A stretch of 64,000 bases of DNA. Source: ZC4RG30 sp039917615. Its GTDB lineage: Bacteria > Pseudomonadota > Gammaproteobacteria > Steroidobacterales > Steroidobacteraceae. The notes beneath the pieces are model-generated. The model was given only the letters and a program-made list of their open reading frames with translations. It did not search any database and was not told where the DNA came from. Position 1 is the first letter of the stretch; every line of letters starts with the position of its first letter. The translations under genes and the position numbers were made by a program. The stretch covers positions 3,179 to 67,178 of the forward strand of contig JBDSJD010000038.1 in the NCBI GenBank assembly GCA_039917615.1, read 5' to 3'. Shown in pieces: positions 9,161 through 17,016 of the stretch.

Positions 9161-10138
9161 ATGGATCGTCGGCAGCTTTTGGCAGGTATGAGCGCATTGG
9201 CGGCAACGCCGGCGTTCGCACAGGACGATATCCCGCGCTGGAGTTCGCCTGTCATCGACATGCATTTCCATACCCGCGGGACGGTGGAGCAGAACATCGC
9301 CCATCAGATCGGTGCCGGCATCACGGCGGTGAGCCTGATCAGCCTGCCACCATCGCCGCTCGACATCGCGGACATTTACGCCAAATGCCGGGCGCAGAAT
9401 GCCGCCATGTTCCCCGTCTGGTTCGGCGCCACAGACCTGACGACGCCAGGCTTCGAGGCCCGGCTGACGGCGCAGGTAAAGGCCGGCGCCAAAGGCTTCG
9501 GCGAAGTGAAGATGCCCGTCGATGCTGATGGTCCGCAAATGCGCCGCGTCTATGCCTTGGCGGCGGATTTGGGCGTTCCCGTGCTGGTCCATTTCCAGGA
9601 TCCGATCGGCGACTCCCAATCCTTTTTCAACCGCGGCCTGCGCCGTTTCGCCCCCGTTCTGCAGGCCAATCCGCGCACCAAATTTATCGCCCACGCCAAT
9701 TCCTTTTGGGCCAATGTCAGCGCCAGCAATGATGACACGGCGACCTACCCCACCGGCCCCGTCGTGCGGGGCGGCATCTCCGACAAACTGCTGTCGGATT
9801 ATCCCAATATGTTCGCCGATCTTTCCGCGACATCTTGCAACACGTTCCTGTCCCGCGACGCCGCTTTCTCCACGGACTTTCTCAAGCGCCACCAAGACAA
9901 GCTACATTTCGGTAGCGACTGCTTTTGCGAGGATGGGCGCGGCGGCAGCGCGGCGCAAGCTGGCGGCGGAAGAGCCGCGGTTGGGCGCGGGGCACCTGCC
10001 ACGGGCGCAGTCACGGGCCTGCGCGGCAAGTGCCTTGCGCGTGAGAATCTTGGTTTGGTGACTCGACTCACCACGCCGGAGATCTTTCGCAAGATGGCCT
10101 GGACCAACGCGCATCGGCTGATCGGGCTACCGGCGTAG
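9161..10138 (+). CDS. Tat-exported amidohydrolase-family protein
   Basis: This 325-residue protein starts at an ATG behind a strong AGGAGGGCGGC ribosome site. MDRRQLLAGMSALAATPAFA is a twin-arginine signal with an Ala-x-Ala cleavage site. VIDMHFHTRG provides the first metal-binding HxH of the amidohydrolase superfamily, HFQDP and IAHAN give further His ligands, and LHFGSDC the final Asp. The C-terminus (TPEIFRKMAWTNAHRL) is the usual amidohydrolase-2 helix. A Gly/Ala/Arg-rich stretch around residues 255-290 is richer in small residues than expected, but the frame stays open and the flanking motifs are in phase. Substrate unknown; a lactone or aromatic-acid hydrolase role is possible from the family. 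Confidence 0.82.
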   Translation: MDRRQLLAGMSALAATPAFAQDDIPRWSSPVIDMHFHTRGTVEQNIAHQIGAGITAVSLISLPPSPLDIADIYAKCRAQNAAMFPVWFGATDLTTPGFEARLTAQVKAGAKGFGEVKMPVDADGPQMRRVYALAADLGVPVLVHFQDPIGDSQSFFNRGLRRFAPVLQANPRTKFIAHANSFWANVSASNDDTATYPTGPVVRGGISDKLLSDYPNMFADLSATSCNTFLSRDAAFSTDFLKRHQDKLHFGSDCFCEDGRGGSAAQAGGGRAAVGRGAPATGAVTGLRGKCLARENLGLVTRLTTPEIFRKMAWTNAHRLIGLPA

Positions 10139-10201
10139 CCGCAGAGCTGCTCGAGAATGTCTGCAACGGTTCAACGCAGATATTTGGGCGGCTTGGGAGC
10201 G

Positions 10202-10543
10202 CTAATGCACCAGGAGCGCGCCGAGGGAAGCGACGACCGCCAGCGCGCCGGCCACGCCGCCCGCCAGGGCGCTGGGCTTCGGGGCGTAGGCGAGCGGGAA
10301 GACCAGCGCGATCGGAGCGAGGCCGACGCAGCAGACCCAGGCCACCGTCCCCATTCCGAGGCCCCAGATCGCCGCACAGGGCCACCAAGCCAGCGCCAGC
10401 AGCGCGCATCCGGCGAGGCGCAGGGCCACGACGGAGCGGCGGTCGAGCGGCTTTTTCCAGACCTCGCGCTGATGTTTGCGCATCGAGACGCAGATGGCGC
10501 TGAAGCCCGAAAAGGCCGCGAGAAGAGACACGACGATCAGCAT
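10202..10543 (-). CDS. DUF3325 small membrane protein
   Basis: This 113-residue protein starts at an ATG that shares one base with the stop of the PepSY gene (TGATG), so translation is probably coupled. It has about four hydrophobic segments (starting MLIVVSLLAAFSGFSAI, then CALLALAWWPCAA and the C-terminal half), with a basic loop MRKHQREVWK. Position after a PepSY-TM gene and DUF3649 gene matches DUF3325 members found beside siderophore receptors. Role unknown; probably an accessory subunit of the inner-membrane iron or siderophore system. Confidence 0.75.
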   Translation of the reverse strand: MLIVVSLLAAFSGFSAICVSMRKHQREVWKKPLDRRSVVALRLAGCALLALAWWPCAAIWGLGMGTVAWVCCVGLAPIALVFPLAYAPKPSALAGGVAGALAVVASLGALLVH

Positions 10544-12129
10544 CAGGCGCCCACGAGCGAAGACTTCCGAGCCGCTCTCGGGAGGCGTTCGCCGCTGAGT
10601 AGCAGCGCCATCCAGCCGATGAAAAGGCCGCAGCCGAGGCTGGCGAGATCGACCCCCGCCGTCTTCCAGTCCCCTCTTGCGATCATGTCGAGCAGGCCGG
10701 AATTGGGAACCAGATAGCCGAGGACCGGCAGGAAGACGCAGAGGACGGCGGTGGCGGCCAGCTGCTCGACCCAGGCGGCCTTCGGCGGCCGCAGGGCGGC
10801 GTGGAGGAATGCGAGCGCCCAGGCGAACCAGAAGACATTGACCTCCCACGCCGCCCGGCCGGCCATCTCGAAAGGCAGGAGCCGGATGGCCCAGAGATGG
10901 GCGATGCAGGCGAAACAGGCCCCGGCCATGGTCGCCACATTGATCCGGTCGACGATGGCGTAGAAACGCTCCGCCGCGGGAGAGACCGCCTGTTCGCGGC
11001 GCTTGATGGTGAAGAGCAGCTGGCCCGTCGCCATCATCACCGCGCCCGCCACGCCGCTGACCAGATAGAGCAGCCGCATGAGGCCGCCGCCGAAAAACGC
11101 CATGTGCAGGCCGGCGATCACATCCCATGTCTCGCTGATCGGCGGGCGGGCGTGCATGGCGCGGATGACCCGGCCGCTGACGCCGTCGAAGGCGACGCGC
11201 GGGCTGTTGGTGATGAAGATCCCCTGGCGATGGGCGCCGAACATCTCGACCACCGCATTGGCCCGGCCCGGATCGCGGACGACGATATAGCCCATGACCT
11301 CGGGCCGCAGTTCACCGGCGACCGCGCGGTCGTGCAGGAGCGCGAGGGCCAGGTTGGGCGCGATGGGTCCGGGCGTCGCCTTGGCCGGATCGACAAGCTC
11401 GGAGTCCTGACTGAAGTCGGCCGACACGCGGAAGGCGGGTTCGGACCCCTTGTAAAGGGTGGCTATGCCGGACGGGATATAGGCGTAGCAGAGGTAGGCC
11501 ATCCCGGTCAGGACGATCAGAAAGTGGAAGGGAAGCGGCAGAACACTCAGGACATTGTGGGCGTCCAACCAGGTGCGTTGCCGTGACTTCGCCTGGGGCC
11601 TGAAGGTGAAGAAGTCCTTGAATATCCTCTTGTGCACAACGACGCCGCTGATGACGCCCGCCAGGAAAACGATGCTGGCCGCCCCCACCAGGAGGAGGCC
11701 GATAGAGTTCTTCTGGCGCGGCAGGTCGTTCAAAATGTAGTGGAAGTTGACGAAGAAACGCCCGCCGATCGTATCGGTCCTGATCGGATCGCCCGAGCCG
11801 TCGGCGTTGAATTGCGCCCTGGCGAGCTTGCCCTGCTTATCCATCCAACTGAGGTAGAGGATTGGATCGCGGGCGTTGGTCGCCGGAAGGCCGATCTTCC
11901 AGAAGCGCGAGTCCGGCGCCGTCTTCTTCAGATAGGCCTCGCTGAACTCCACCAGGGCGGCGGGCTCGGCCTCGCGCATGACGTGGTTTTCGGGCCTGGC
12001 CCAGACGCTGATCTCGAACCAGTAGACGCAGATCGAGCCGGTTATGAAGATGGGGACCAGGAGCCAGCCGAAAAACAGCCCGGACCAGGTGTGCAGCCAC
12101 GACATGTTCTGGGTGAAACTTTTCGCCAT
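10543..12129 (-). CDS. PepSY-associated TM-helix protein, probable siderophore-iron reductase
   Basis: This 528-residue inner-membrane protein begins MAKSFTQNMSWLHTWSGLFFGW, the usual first helix with a heme-ligand-type His. Other helices follow near residues 145-165, 200-220, 350-375 and in the C-terminal third, with large periplasmic loops between the first and later helices. HNVLSVLPLPFHFLIVLTG and GLHMAFFGGGLMRLLYLVSG carry the conserved His pairs of PepSY-TM proteins. Known relatives such as Pseudomonas FpvG reduce ferric siderophores in the periplasm. Coupling to a DUF3325 gene and closeness to a DUF3649 gene support an iron role. No TonB receptor lies in the window, so the siderophore is unknown. 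Confidence 0.85.
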   Translation of the reverse strand: MAKSFTQNMSWLHTWSGLFFGWLLVPIFITGSICVYWFEISVWARPENHVMREAEPAALVEFSEAYLKKTAPDSRFWKIGLPATNARDPILYLSWMDKQGKLARAQFNADGSGDPIRTDTIGGRFFVNFHYILNDLPRQKNSIGLLLVGAASIVFLAGVISGVVVHKRIFKDFFTFRPQAKSRQRTWLDAHNVLSVLPLPFHFLIVLTGMAYLCYAYIPSGIATLYKGSEPAFRVSADFSQDSELVDPAKATPGPIAPNLALALLHDRAVAGELRPEVMGYIVVRDPGRANAVVEMFGAHRQGIFITNSPRVAFDGVSGRVIRAMHARPPISETWDVIAGLHMAFFGGGLMRLLYLVSGVAGAVMMATGQLLFTIKRREQAVSPAAERFYAIVDRINVATMAGACFACIAHLWAIRLLPFEMAGRAAWEVNVFWFAWALAFLHAALRPPKAAWVEQLAATAVLCVFLPVLGYLVPNSGLLDMIARGDWKTAGVDLASLGCGLFIGWMALLLSGERLPRAARKSSLVGA

Positions 12130-12161
12130 AGCCCGCTCCCCGACACCAGAATTCTTATTGG

Positions 12162-12470
12162 CTAATTGATCAAGACGACGAGTTCACACAGAGCGATCAG
12201 CAGCGCCAGGACGATCCAGGCCCTCCTGGCCGAGACCGAGAATATCCAGATGACGACCCCGACGTAGAGCAGAACCTGAAGCATGCCGATCAGGTAGACG
12301 GCCTCGCTGGGCCGTAGGGGCAGGATTTTGGCCAGGGCGGCGCCCGAAGTATAGGCCAGGCCATAGCCGCCAAGGATGGCGGCCAAAACCTTGGCCACGA
12401 TCGGCTCCCAAGGCTCGCCTGGCTTTGCTTTGGTTTTCGACGCCGGAGAGACAGTCAACGCAAACCCCAC
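12162..12470 (-). CDS. DUF3649 small membrane protein, iron-uptake associated
   Basis: This 102-residue protein starts at a GTG at 12470, preceded by TAAGG; an in-frame TTG three codons later is an alternative. After a short charged cytoplasmic tail come three hydrophobic segments (VLAAILGGYGLAYTSGAAL, VYLIGMLQVLLYVGVVIWIF and a C-terminal helix). DUF3649 genes usually sit first in a cluster with PepSY-TM and DUF3325 genes, as here, 32 bp upstream of the PepSY gene. Probably an accessory of siderophore-iron handling; its own activity is unknown. Confidence 0.75.
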   Translation of the reverse strand: MGFALTVSPASKTKAKPGEPWEPIVAKVLAAILGGYGLAYTSGAALAKILPLRPSEAVYLIGMLQVLLYVGVVIWIFSVSARRAWIVLALLIALCELVVLIN

Positions 12471-12808
12471 TCGACCTTAGCCATGTGAGCAACACTGAGC
12501 ATTTTAGCAATACCGGACTGCGGGAGACGCTGGCCGGGCGAAGGAAAGAGGCGACGGCCGGATGACCTCAGGTCACTCTCGATGCAGAAAAACTCGCGCG
12601 GGGGTTCGGGCCGGCTAGGCCAACAAATCCGGGCAAGCAAAGCGGTATGGAGTTGACCCGGCGGTCTCAATTCGAAAGCGATCCGAAGTAGTCTTGCGAA
12701 CGTTCGCTTCGCGATGTTACCCCGCTAGGAGCTGCATAATCTCCTTGTGGCGGTTTCGGCGCGTCCATATTTTCTCTACCCAGGTTTACCAATATTCGCG
12801 CACTCTGA
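12471..12808. other. Intergenic region at the edge of the accessory block
   Basis: This stretch of about 340 bp has no credible gene. It must contain the promoter of the DUF3649-PepSY-DUF3325 set. A 12-bp perfect palindrome, GCGAACGTTCGC, lies at 12696-12707, over 200 bp from the gene start, and could be a regulator site or chance. Base composition drops from GC-rich on the left to more AT-rich on the right, marking the start of the orphan-gene block. No clear Fur box was found. Confidence 0.5.
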
Positions 12809-13648
12809 TCACGAGCCGGCCCCACGAAGCACCTTAATGCTGTGCTGAACGTTGCACTGATAGGATTCGCCACGCTCTATGATCAGGCACCGTCTTGCTT
12901 CGAAACTTCCTCCGGTATCCGTCCAGCTTGTAATTCCAACGATGACATACCCCCAACCAAAACTGGGCATAGGCGCGGCTCTGTATGTGGATGGGTATGT
13001 AGATGAACGCGGATCATTTGGGAATATGTCTTCTTTGTCCCACTGGTATCGGCGTAATTGAATCTCATCGGTCAAGGCGTTCTGTGCTGCCTTATTGGCT
13101 AAGGCATTCGAAACGTCATGGAGCAAAGTTCCAGCGGCAGCGGAACTGTCATCCTTAATTTCATAACGTTCCACGCCAACCAGGTATGTAGCATCGTAAG
13201 CAATTTCGGGACCCAGGTTTATAAACTGGAGATCAAGCGATGCCGTGGTTGCTGGACCATTGAACCCGATAGGTTTTACCTGCAAGATGAGGCCAGCTTT
13301 TGGCACGGCTCGTTCTCGGGCCACCCGATCTAAGAAGTTATAGGCCACTCGGCCACCGACTATAACTACGACAGTTAGAACCACACACCGCCAAACGACG
13401 TGAAGAGCTAATAGTCTCCCAATCCATCTGTACGCCCACGGGTTGACTAGTACAACGGCCACCAGCGTGGCGAAAAGGATTGCGTACAATCGAGATACGG
13501 AAGCGATGCCTATAACCAAGCCCGCAAGGCCAAGCGTCCCCGTTAATACCTCGAAGGTGCTGCGCGGCTTCTCGCGATCCTTGTCTGAGGGACTGACTTC
13601 GGCTTTCTGCGGTTTTTGCTCATCACCGCCATAATGTTTCTTAGTCAT
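12809..13648 (-). CDS. Orphan membrane protein, unknown function
   Basis: This 279-residue protein is read from the ATG at 13648, chosen because AAGG stands 8 nt upstream; the frame is open to 13771, and another ATG at 13732 begins with the same 12 bases (ATGACTAAGAAA). Residues 1-30 are charged and hydrophilic (KKHYGGDEQKPQKAEVSPSD). Three or four hydrophobic segments follow (about 32-115), then a soluble domain of about 160 residues ending in a Cys-containing tail (RRCLIIERGESYQCNV). No family is recognised. Codon use is less GC-rich than in flanking genes, consistent with transfer. Confidence 0.6.
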   Translation of the reverse strand: MTKKHYGGDEQKPQKAEVSPSDKDREKPRSTFEVLTGTLGLAGLVIGIASVSRLYAILFATLVAVVLVNPWAYRWIGRLLALHVVWRCVVLTVVVIVGGRVAYNFLDRVARERAVPKAGLILQVKPIGFNGPATTASLDLQFINLGPEIAYDATYLVGVERYEIKDDSSAAAGTLLHDVSNALANKAAQNALTDEIQLRRYQWDKEDIFPNDPRSSTYPSTYRAAPMPSFGWGYVIVGITSWTDTGGSFEARRCLIIERGESYQCNVQHSIKVLRGAGS

Positions 13649-13827
13649 GTGTCTGACCTTAGTTATAGCGTCTGCCCACCATCGCATGATGAGCCGTACC
13701 GAGGAAGTGCCAAGAGAACCTTTCTTAGTCATAACCTTGAGAGGCGTTCTTCTTATTCTTACGAGCTTCATACAGTAGTTCGCGCCCCTTGAATACTGTA
13801 TGACCTCGCGTTGTAGTCTCCAGGCCG

Positions 13828-14016
13828 ATGATCGGCTCTCCCGTCCTTCATGTTTGGTGCGCCTGCGGTCGCGTAGCGACTATCCCTTCTCAGCGCGAAT
13901 GGGAGGGGCTGACTCGGGACAAGCTACTACCCAGGCTCAAGTGCGGGATATGCGGGAGGCAGGCGGTGGATCTGCGGCGGGGTTGGTGGGTGCCGGAACG
14001 TCAGGGTGCGCAGTAG
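13828..14016 (+). CDS. Small zinc-ribbon-like protein
   Basis: This 62-residue product contains VWCACGRVATIP near the start and LKCGICGRQAVDLR near the end, a CxC...CxxC pattern with a spacing that suits one zinc site. Short proteins of this pattern occur in mobile or phage-linked regions of proteobacteria. The ribosome site is weak, and an overlapping frame (13800-14114) is also open but lacks any motif. Function unknown. I trust the Cys pattern more than the exact start. Confidence 0.42.
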   Translation: MIGSPVLHVWCACGRVATIPSQREWEGLTRDKLLPRLKCGICGRQAVDLRRGWWVPERQGAQ

Positions 14017-14259
14017 ACGGAGGCTGCCAGCGACGTAAAGCGTTAGCCAGGGTGATGCGGGCGGCGGCGAGTAGTTCGTCGTCGGTCAGTTTATGCCTTC
14101 CGATCGCCCATTAACACCAGGATGTCACTTGAGGGAAAAAGCAGCTTGCTGAACAGAAAAAACTTGGACAGGTTGGCCGTCGAGGAGATATCTCACGTTT
14201 GCGGCGCCCCGTATAAACTTAATTCCCGCGAGGTCAAGATCGCTGTTGCCCGCGGACTG

Positions 14260-14284
14260 TGGAGCTGCCCCGCTTCCGTGGACA
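14260..14284. repeat. IS3 element right inverted repeat (after orfB)
   Basis: Read on the plus strand this end starts TGGAGCTGCCCCGCTTCCGT. It pairs with the other end at 21 of 25 positions, differing at positions 6, 9, 17 and 21. The outer base abuts the CTG target duplication. Confidence 0.9.
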
Positions 14285-14286
14285 GG

Positions 14287-15234
14287 TTAGTGTCTTAGTC
14301 CTGTGATCTTGTCTTCATGCTGCCTTCTGATCATACCCGACAGTGAGTCTGCCGCCGGAGGCGGCAGAAGCTCTACCATTCTGGCCCTGGCTTGATGGTG
14401 CGCTCGCTCGTAGTTGACCGGCGAGCGGTAGCCGATGCCGGAGTGACGGCGATGCGGGTTGTACCAGCCTTCGATCCATTCGAATGTCGCCATGCGTGCT
14501 TCAGTCGGGCTCTTGAACCTTCTGCGGTTCAGCACCTCACGCTCCAGCGACGCAAAGAAGCTCTCGGCCATGGCGTTGTCGTACGCATCGCCCACCGATC
14601 CCATCGACGGCATGATGCCGGCTTCCTGGCAGCGTTTGCCGAACGCGTAACTCGTATATTGACTGCCGCGGTCCGAGTGAAAAATGACCCCGCTGGGTTG
14701 ACGCTGGGTCACGGCCATCTGCAGCGCATCCAGGATCAGCTGCGTACGCATGTTCGTGTCCATGGCCCAGCCGACGATCTTGCGCGAGTACACGTCCAGC
14801 ACCATTGCCAGATACAGCCAGCCCGACCAGGTCGGAATGTAGGTGATGTCGGCCACCCACAGCTGATCCGGCGCATCGGCAAAGAACCGGCGCTGCACCA
14901 GGTCGATGGGTTTTGCAGCCTCCGGATCGCTCTGCGTCGTCACCACGTACTTGCGCAGCGTGGCGCCTCGGATGCGGTTCTCACGCATCAGCCGGGCCAC
15001 GCGCTTGCGGCCCACGTGGATGTCGTGGTCGTCGGCCAGCTCCGCATGGATGTTCGGCGAACCATACGTGTCGCGCGAACGGCGGTGGATCGCGCAGATC
15101 TTGCCTGTGAGCTCCAGATCCCGTCGTCGCCGTGCGCACATCGGCCGGCCATCCCAGGCATAGAACCCGCTTCTCGATATCTCCAGCAGTCGGCACATCA
15201 TCCCCACCGAGTGGGTGGCCTGGTTCACCTTCAC
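14287..15234 (-). CDS. IS3-family transposase OrfB (DDE integrase core)
   Basis: OrfB has 315 residues from an internal GTG, but the frame is open upstream to the frameshift site at 15287-15291, so the working transposase is probably the OrfAB fusion. The N-terminal part (MCRLLEISRSGFYAW) is the HTH_21 region. The catalytic domain has WVADITYIP, FHSDRGSQYTS and NAMAESFFASLE, giving the Asp, Asp and Glu of the DDE triad with the usual IS3 spacing, followed by YNPHRRHSGIGYRSP. Nothing is missing. It carries out strand cleavage and transfer at the element ends. Confidence 0.95.
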   Translation of the reverse strand: MKVNQATHSVGMMCRLLEISRSGFYAWDGRPMCARRRRDLELTGKICAIHRRSRDTYGSPNIHAELADDHDIHVGRKRVARLMRENRIRGATLRKYVVTTQSDPEAAKPIDLVQRRFFADAPDQLWVADITYIPTWSGWLYLAMVLDVYSRKIVGWAMDTNMRTQLILDALQMAVTQRQPSGVIFHSDRGSQYTSYAFGKRCQEAGIMPSMGSVGDAYDNAMAESFFASLEREVLNRRRFKSPTEARMATFEWIEGWYNPHRRHSGIGYRSPVNYERAHHQARARMVELLPPPAADSLSGMIRRQHEDKITGLRH

Positions 15235-15542
15235 GAACCCGAAGAGCGCTTCGAGGGACCGCTCTCCGTGGCGAACCAGGCCGCGGCTTTTGAGAGGATC
15301 TCCCGCTCCTCCTTCAACCGCCGGTTCTCGCGTCGTAGCCGCGTCAGCTCCTCGCGCTCGGTACTGGTCAGCCCGCCGTCGCCCTTGCCCGCATCACGCG
15401 CGGCCTGCTTGATCCATATCCCGATCGTCATGGCCGAAGGGCCAAACTCCTTGGAAAGCGAGGCCGGGGTTCGCCCTGATCGGGCCAAAGCCACCATCTG
15501 TCGCTTGAACTCCGGCGCGTACCGGACCGTCTTGTCTGCCAT
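15231..15542 (-). CDS. IS3-family OrfA (HTH and leucine zipper)
   Basis: This 103-residue protein starts behind GGAGGAG. Residues 1-50 form the transposase_8 helix-turn-helix (YAPEFKRQMVALARSGRTPA, SKEFGPSAMTIGIWIKQA), which binds the inverted repeats. Residues 62-88 (EREELTRLRRENRRLKEER) form a leucine-zipper-like coiled coil. The frame then meets A-AAA-G, where ribosomes can slip by -1 into the OrfB frame. If they do not slip, the product is OrfA alone, which usually represses transposition. Confidence 0.93.
   Translation of the reverse strand: MADKTVRYAPEFKRQMVALARSGRTPASLSKEFGPSAMTIGIWIKQAARDAGKGDGGLTSTEREELTRLRRENRRLKEEREILSKAAAWFATESGPSKRSSGS
15287..15291 (-). other. Programmed -1 frameshift site (A-AAA-G) of the IS3 element
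   Basis: On the minus strand the orfA codons TCA AAA GCC contain AAAAG. A -1 slip here reads on as AGC CGC GGC CTG and continues open through FGFVKVNQATHSVGM into OrfB. This motif is the usual IS3-family slip site. Confidence 0.85.
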
Positions 15543-15571
15543 CGTGAACTCCTCCTGCTATAACGGTGAGG

Positions 15572-15596
15572 TGTCTACGAAAGCGGGTCAACTCCA
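15572..15596. repeat. IS3 element left inverted repeat (before orfA)
   Basis: Read on the minus strand this end starts TGGAGTTGACCCGCTTTCGT. It lies about 30 bp upstream of the orfA start and is followed outside by the second CTG copy at 15597-15599. The element's own promoter is expected to lie within or near this repeat. Confidence 0.9.
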
Positions 15597-16018
15597 CTGT
15601 ACAATGGAGATCTTGGTTATCTTGCCATCTTTGTCTGTCACGACTAACACGAACACAGTGCCTTGCACTGAGTTAATTACGGCCGACGGAGGATAGGCGC
15701 TCGCGAGAGAAGGCTGCTTCTTCGGCGGCGACAGAGCAACTGTAGTGAGGCGGTCTCGCAGCCGAATATCGTCACGGTCGACCATTTGCCCAGAGGTCGC
15801 CTCGCAGAGCGACAAGAACAGCTTCGTACGCTTTTCATAGAACTGTTCATGCGCGGCAGGCAGAAACTCTGCAGGAACCGCAGTGCACTCTGCTTGCGCC
15901 AAAGCAGAGGTTGTAAATAACAGCGCCGTCAGAAGGCTCCGGAGATAGGCCATAGCTCAGTCTAGAGCAGTACCACGATTCGTGGGAAGGCCGCCCCTCG
16001 CGAGGCGGCCCTGTAGAC

Positions 16019-16264
16019 TTACAGCGGGTTCAGTTCGTCCAACATCTTGCGCATTTCAGTCAACCTGCGCTCTGCACCGAAGCGCCGCTTGCTCAACGCC
16101 GTGAAGCGCCGCGACAGGGTCTTGCGGCCCTGCCGGTTTTCCTCCGCCATTCCATGTACCAGACGGGCGAACAGTGTTTGTACGTCCGGCGGAAGCTTCG
16201 CCAGCATTACCGCAAACTGTTCCCCGGTCATGGGTTTGCGCTTCTCCACTTGAACCCGACTCAT
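16019..16264 (-). CDS. Small basic orphan protein
   Basis: This 81-residue product is very basic (RQGRKTLSRRFTALSKRRFG) and predicted to be mostly helical, with two long amphipathic helices. Its ATG overlaps the stop of the upstream orphan gene (ATGA), so the two are probably co-translated. No known domain is recognised; the charge would fit nucleic-acid binding, but that is only inference. It lies between the tRNA-Pro and the IS-split gene. Confidence 0.6.
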   Translation of the reverse strand: MSRVQVEKRKPMTGEQFAVMLAKLPPDVQTLFARLVHGMAEENRQGRKTLSRRFTALSKRRFGAERRLTEMRKMLDELNPL

Positions 16265-16770
16265 GACTGCACCGCCTGAAGCAGGTGGACCAGCTTCAGC
16301 TTCGCAGCCTTTGGACTGCTGGTGAATCGATTCACGGCTGCCAGAACCGTGTCGATCTTCTCTTGGACCAATTCCAGTGTGTCGACAACCGGGGAGGATG
16401 TGACGGGATTTCCGGCGCTGTCACGGCCCTCGATGTCGGAATTCGTGGCAAGGGCATGACGCGTTAGGCAAATAGCGCCGAAAGCGCCGTAGACGCGACC
16501 CAGTTGCCGTGAAGCGAAGGTCCACGCTGGACCCGTTCCATTCACGAATAGTGGCTCGGTTACAGCCGAGAGGGTGTCTTGGATCGCGATTACAGATCGC
16601 AAGATGTCGGGAGTCTCCAGCCTCGCCGAACAGTCGTCCTGCGCGAAGGTGGAGAGCAGGACGCGCAGCTGGTGGCTGGCAGAATCCAGCAGCTTGCCCG
16701 CCTCGCGGATCTGCTGGAGTTGTTCGTCAGTGGTGCTGGCGCCGCGAAGCGCTGGGGATTTCTTGGACAT
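16261..16770 (-). CDS. Orphan helical protein, unknown function
   Basis: This 169-residue protein starts at an ATG behind GGAGACC. It has no signal peptide or membrane segment and appears all-helical, with leucine- and alanine-rich stretches (QIREAGKLLDSASHQLRVLL, DTLELVQEKIDTVLAAVNRF). It ends in the ATGA overlap with the small basic protein. No family recognised. The pair lies just past the 3' end of tRNA-Pro, a usual site for foreign DNA. Confidence 0.6.
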   Translation of the reverse strand: MSKKSPALRGASTTDEQLQQIREAGKLLDSASHQLRVLLSTFAQDDCSARLETPDILRSVIAIQDTLSAVTEPLFVNGTGPAWTFASRQLGRVYGAFGAICLTRHALATNSDIEGRDSAGNPVTSSPVVDTLELVQEKIDTVLAAVNRFTSSPKAAKLKLVHLLQAVQS

Positions 16771-16880
16771 GGTCGGTCTCCTGTTTGCATTTCCCGGAGC
16801 CGATTAGCCTCGGGAATTGCAGCAAGTCTAAATAGGCCCACATAGCGGCCCACAGAGACTTACAGGAACGAACGTAAGTA

Positions 16881-16958
<78 letters not shown>

Positions 16959-17016
16959 ACCGTTGGGAGACGCATGATACCCGCTCGCAACAACAAAATG
17001 GGGACTGGAACCCCGA

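Larger units (their letters stand above)
14260..15596 (-). mobile_element. IS3-family insertion sequence, structurally complete
   Basis: This 1337-bp element has imperfect terminal inverted repeats that begin TGGAG on both ends and match at 21 of the first 25 positions. It is flanked by a CTG direct repeat (14257-14259 and 15597-15599), the 3-bp target duplication usual for the IS3 group. It encodes OrfA and OrfB in overlapping frames with an A-AAA-G frameshift site. All parts look intact, so the copy may be recent and active. Element orientation is minus (orfA to orfB). Confidence 0.95.
14125..15953 (-). pseudogene. TonB C-terminal-domain-like secreted protein split by IS3 insertion
   Basis: The 5' part begins at the ATG at 15953 with a signal peptide (MAYLRSLLTALLFTTSALA) and runs to VVTDKDGKITKISIVQ at the IS boundary, where the element adds only WS and a stop. 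Past the element, the same strand from 14256 to 14125 reads SAGNSDLDLAGIKFIRGAA and continues to a TGA at 14125. Removing the element and one CTG copy joins the parts in frame into a 162-residue protein. The rebuilt stretch resembles the TonB C-terminal domain (DKDGKI...SAGNSDLD). It was probably a periplasmic protein. The window copy should make only a truncated product. Confidence 0.85.

Noticed and set aside
9900..10040. Possible frameshift in the amidohydrolase around the Gly/Ala/Arg-rich stretch
   Set aside because: Family motifs before (FGSDC) and after (TPEIFRK) are in the same frame, so the stretch is low-complexity sequence rather than a break.
14017..14124. A short minus-strand frame reading KLTDDELLAAARITLANALR
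   Set aside because: The product looks protein-like, but no ATG, GTG or TTG precedes it and a stop lies just upstream; perhaps a gene remnant, not callable.
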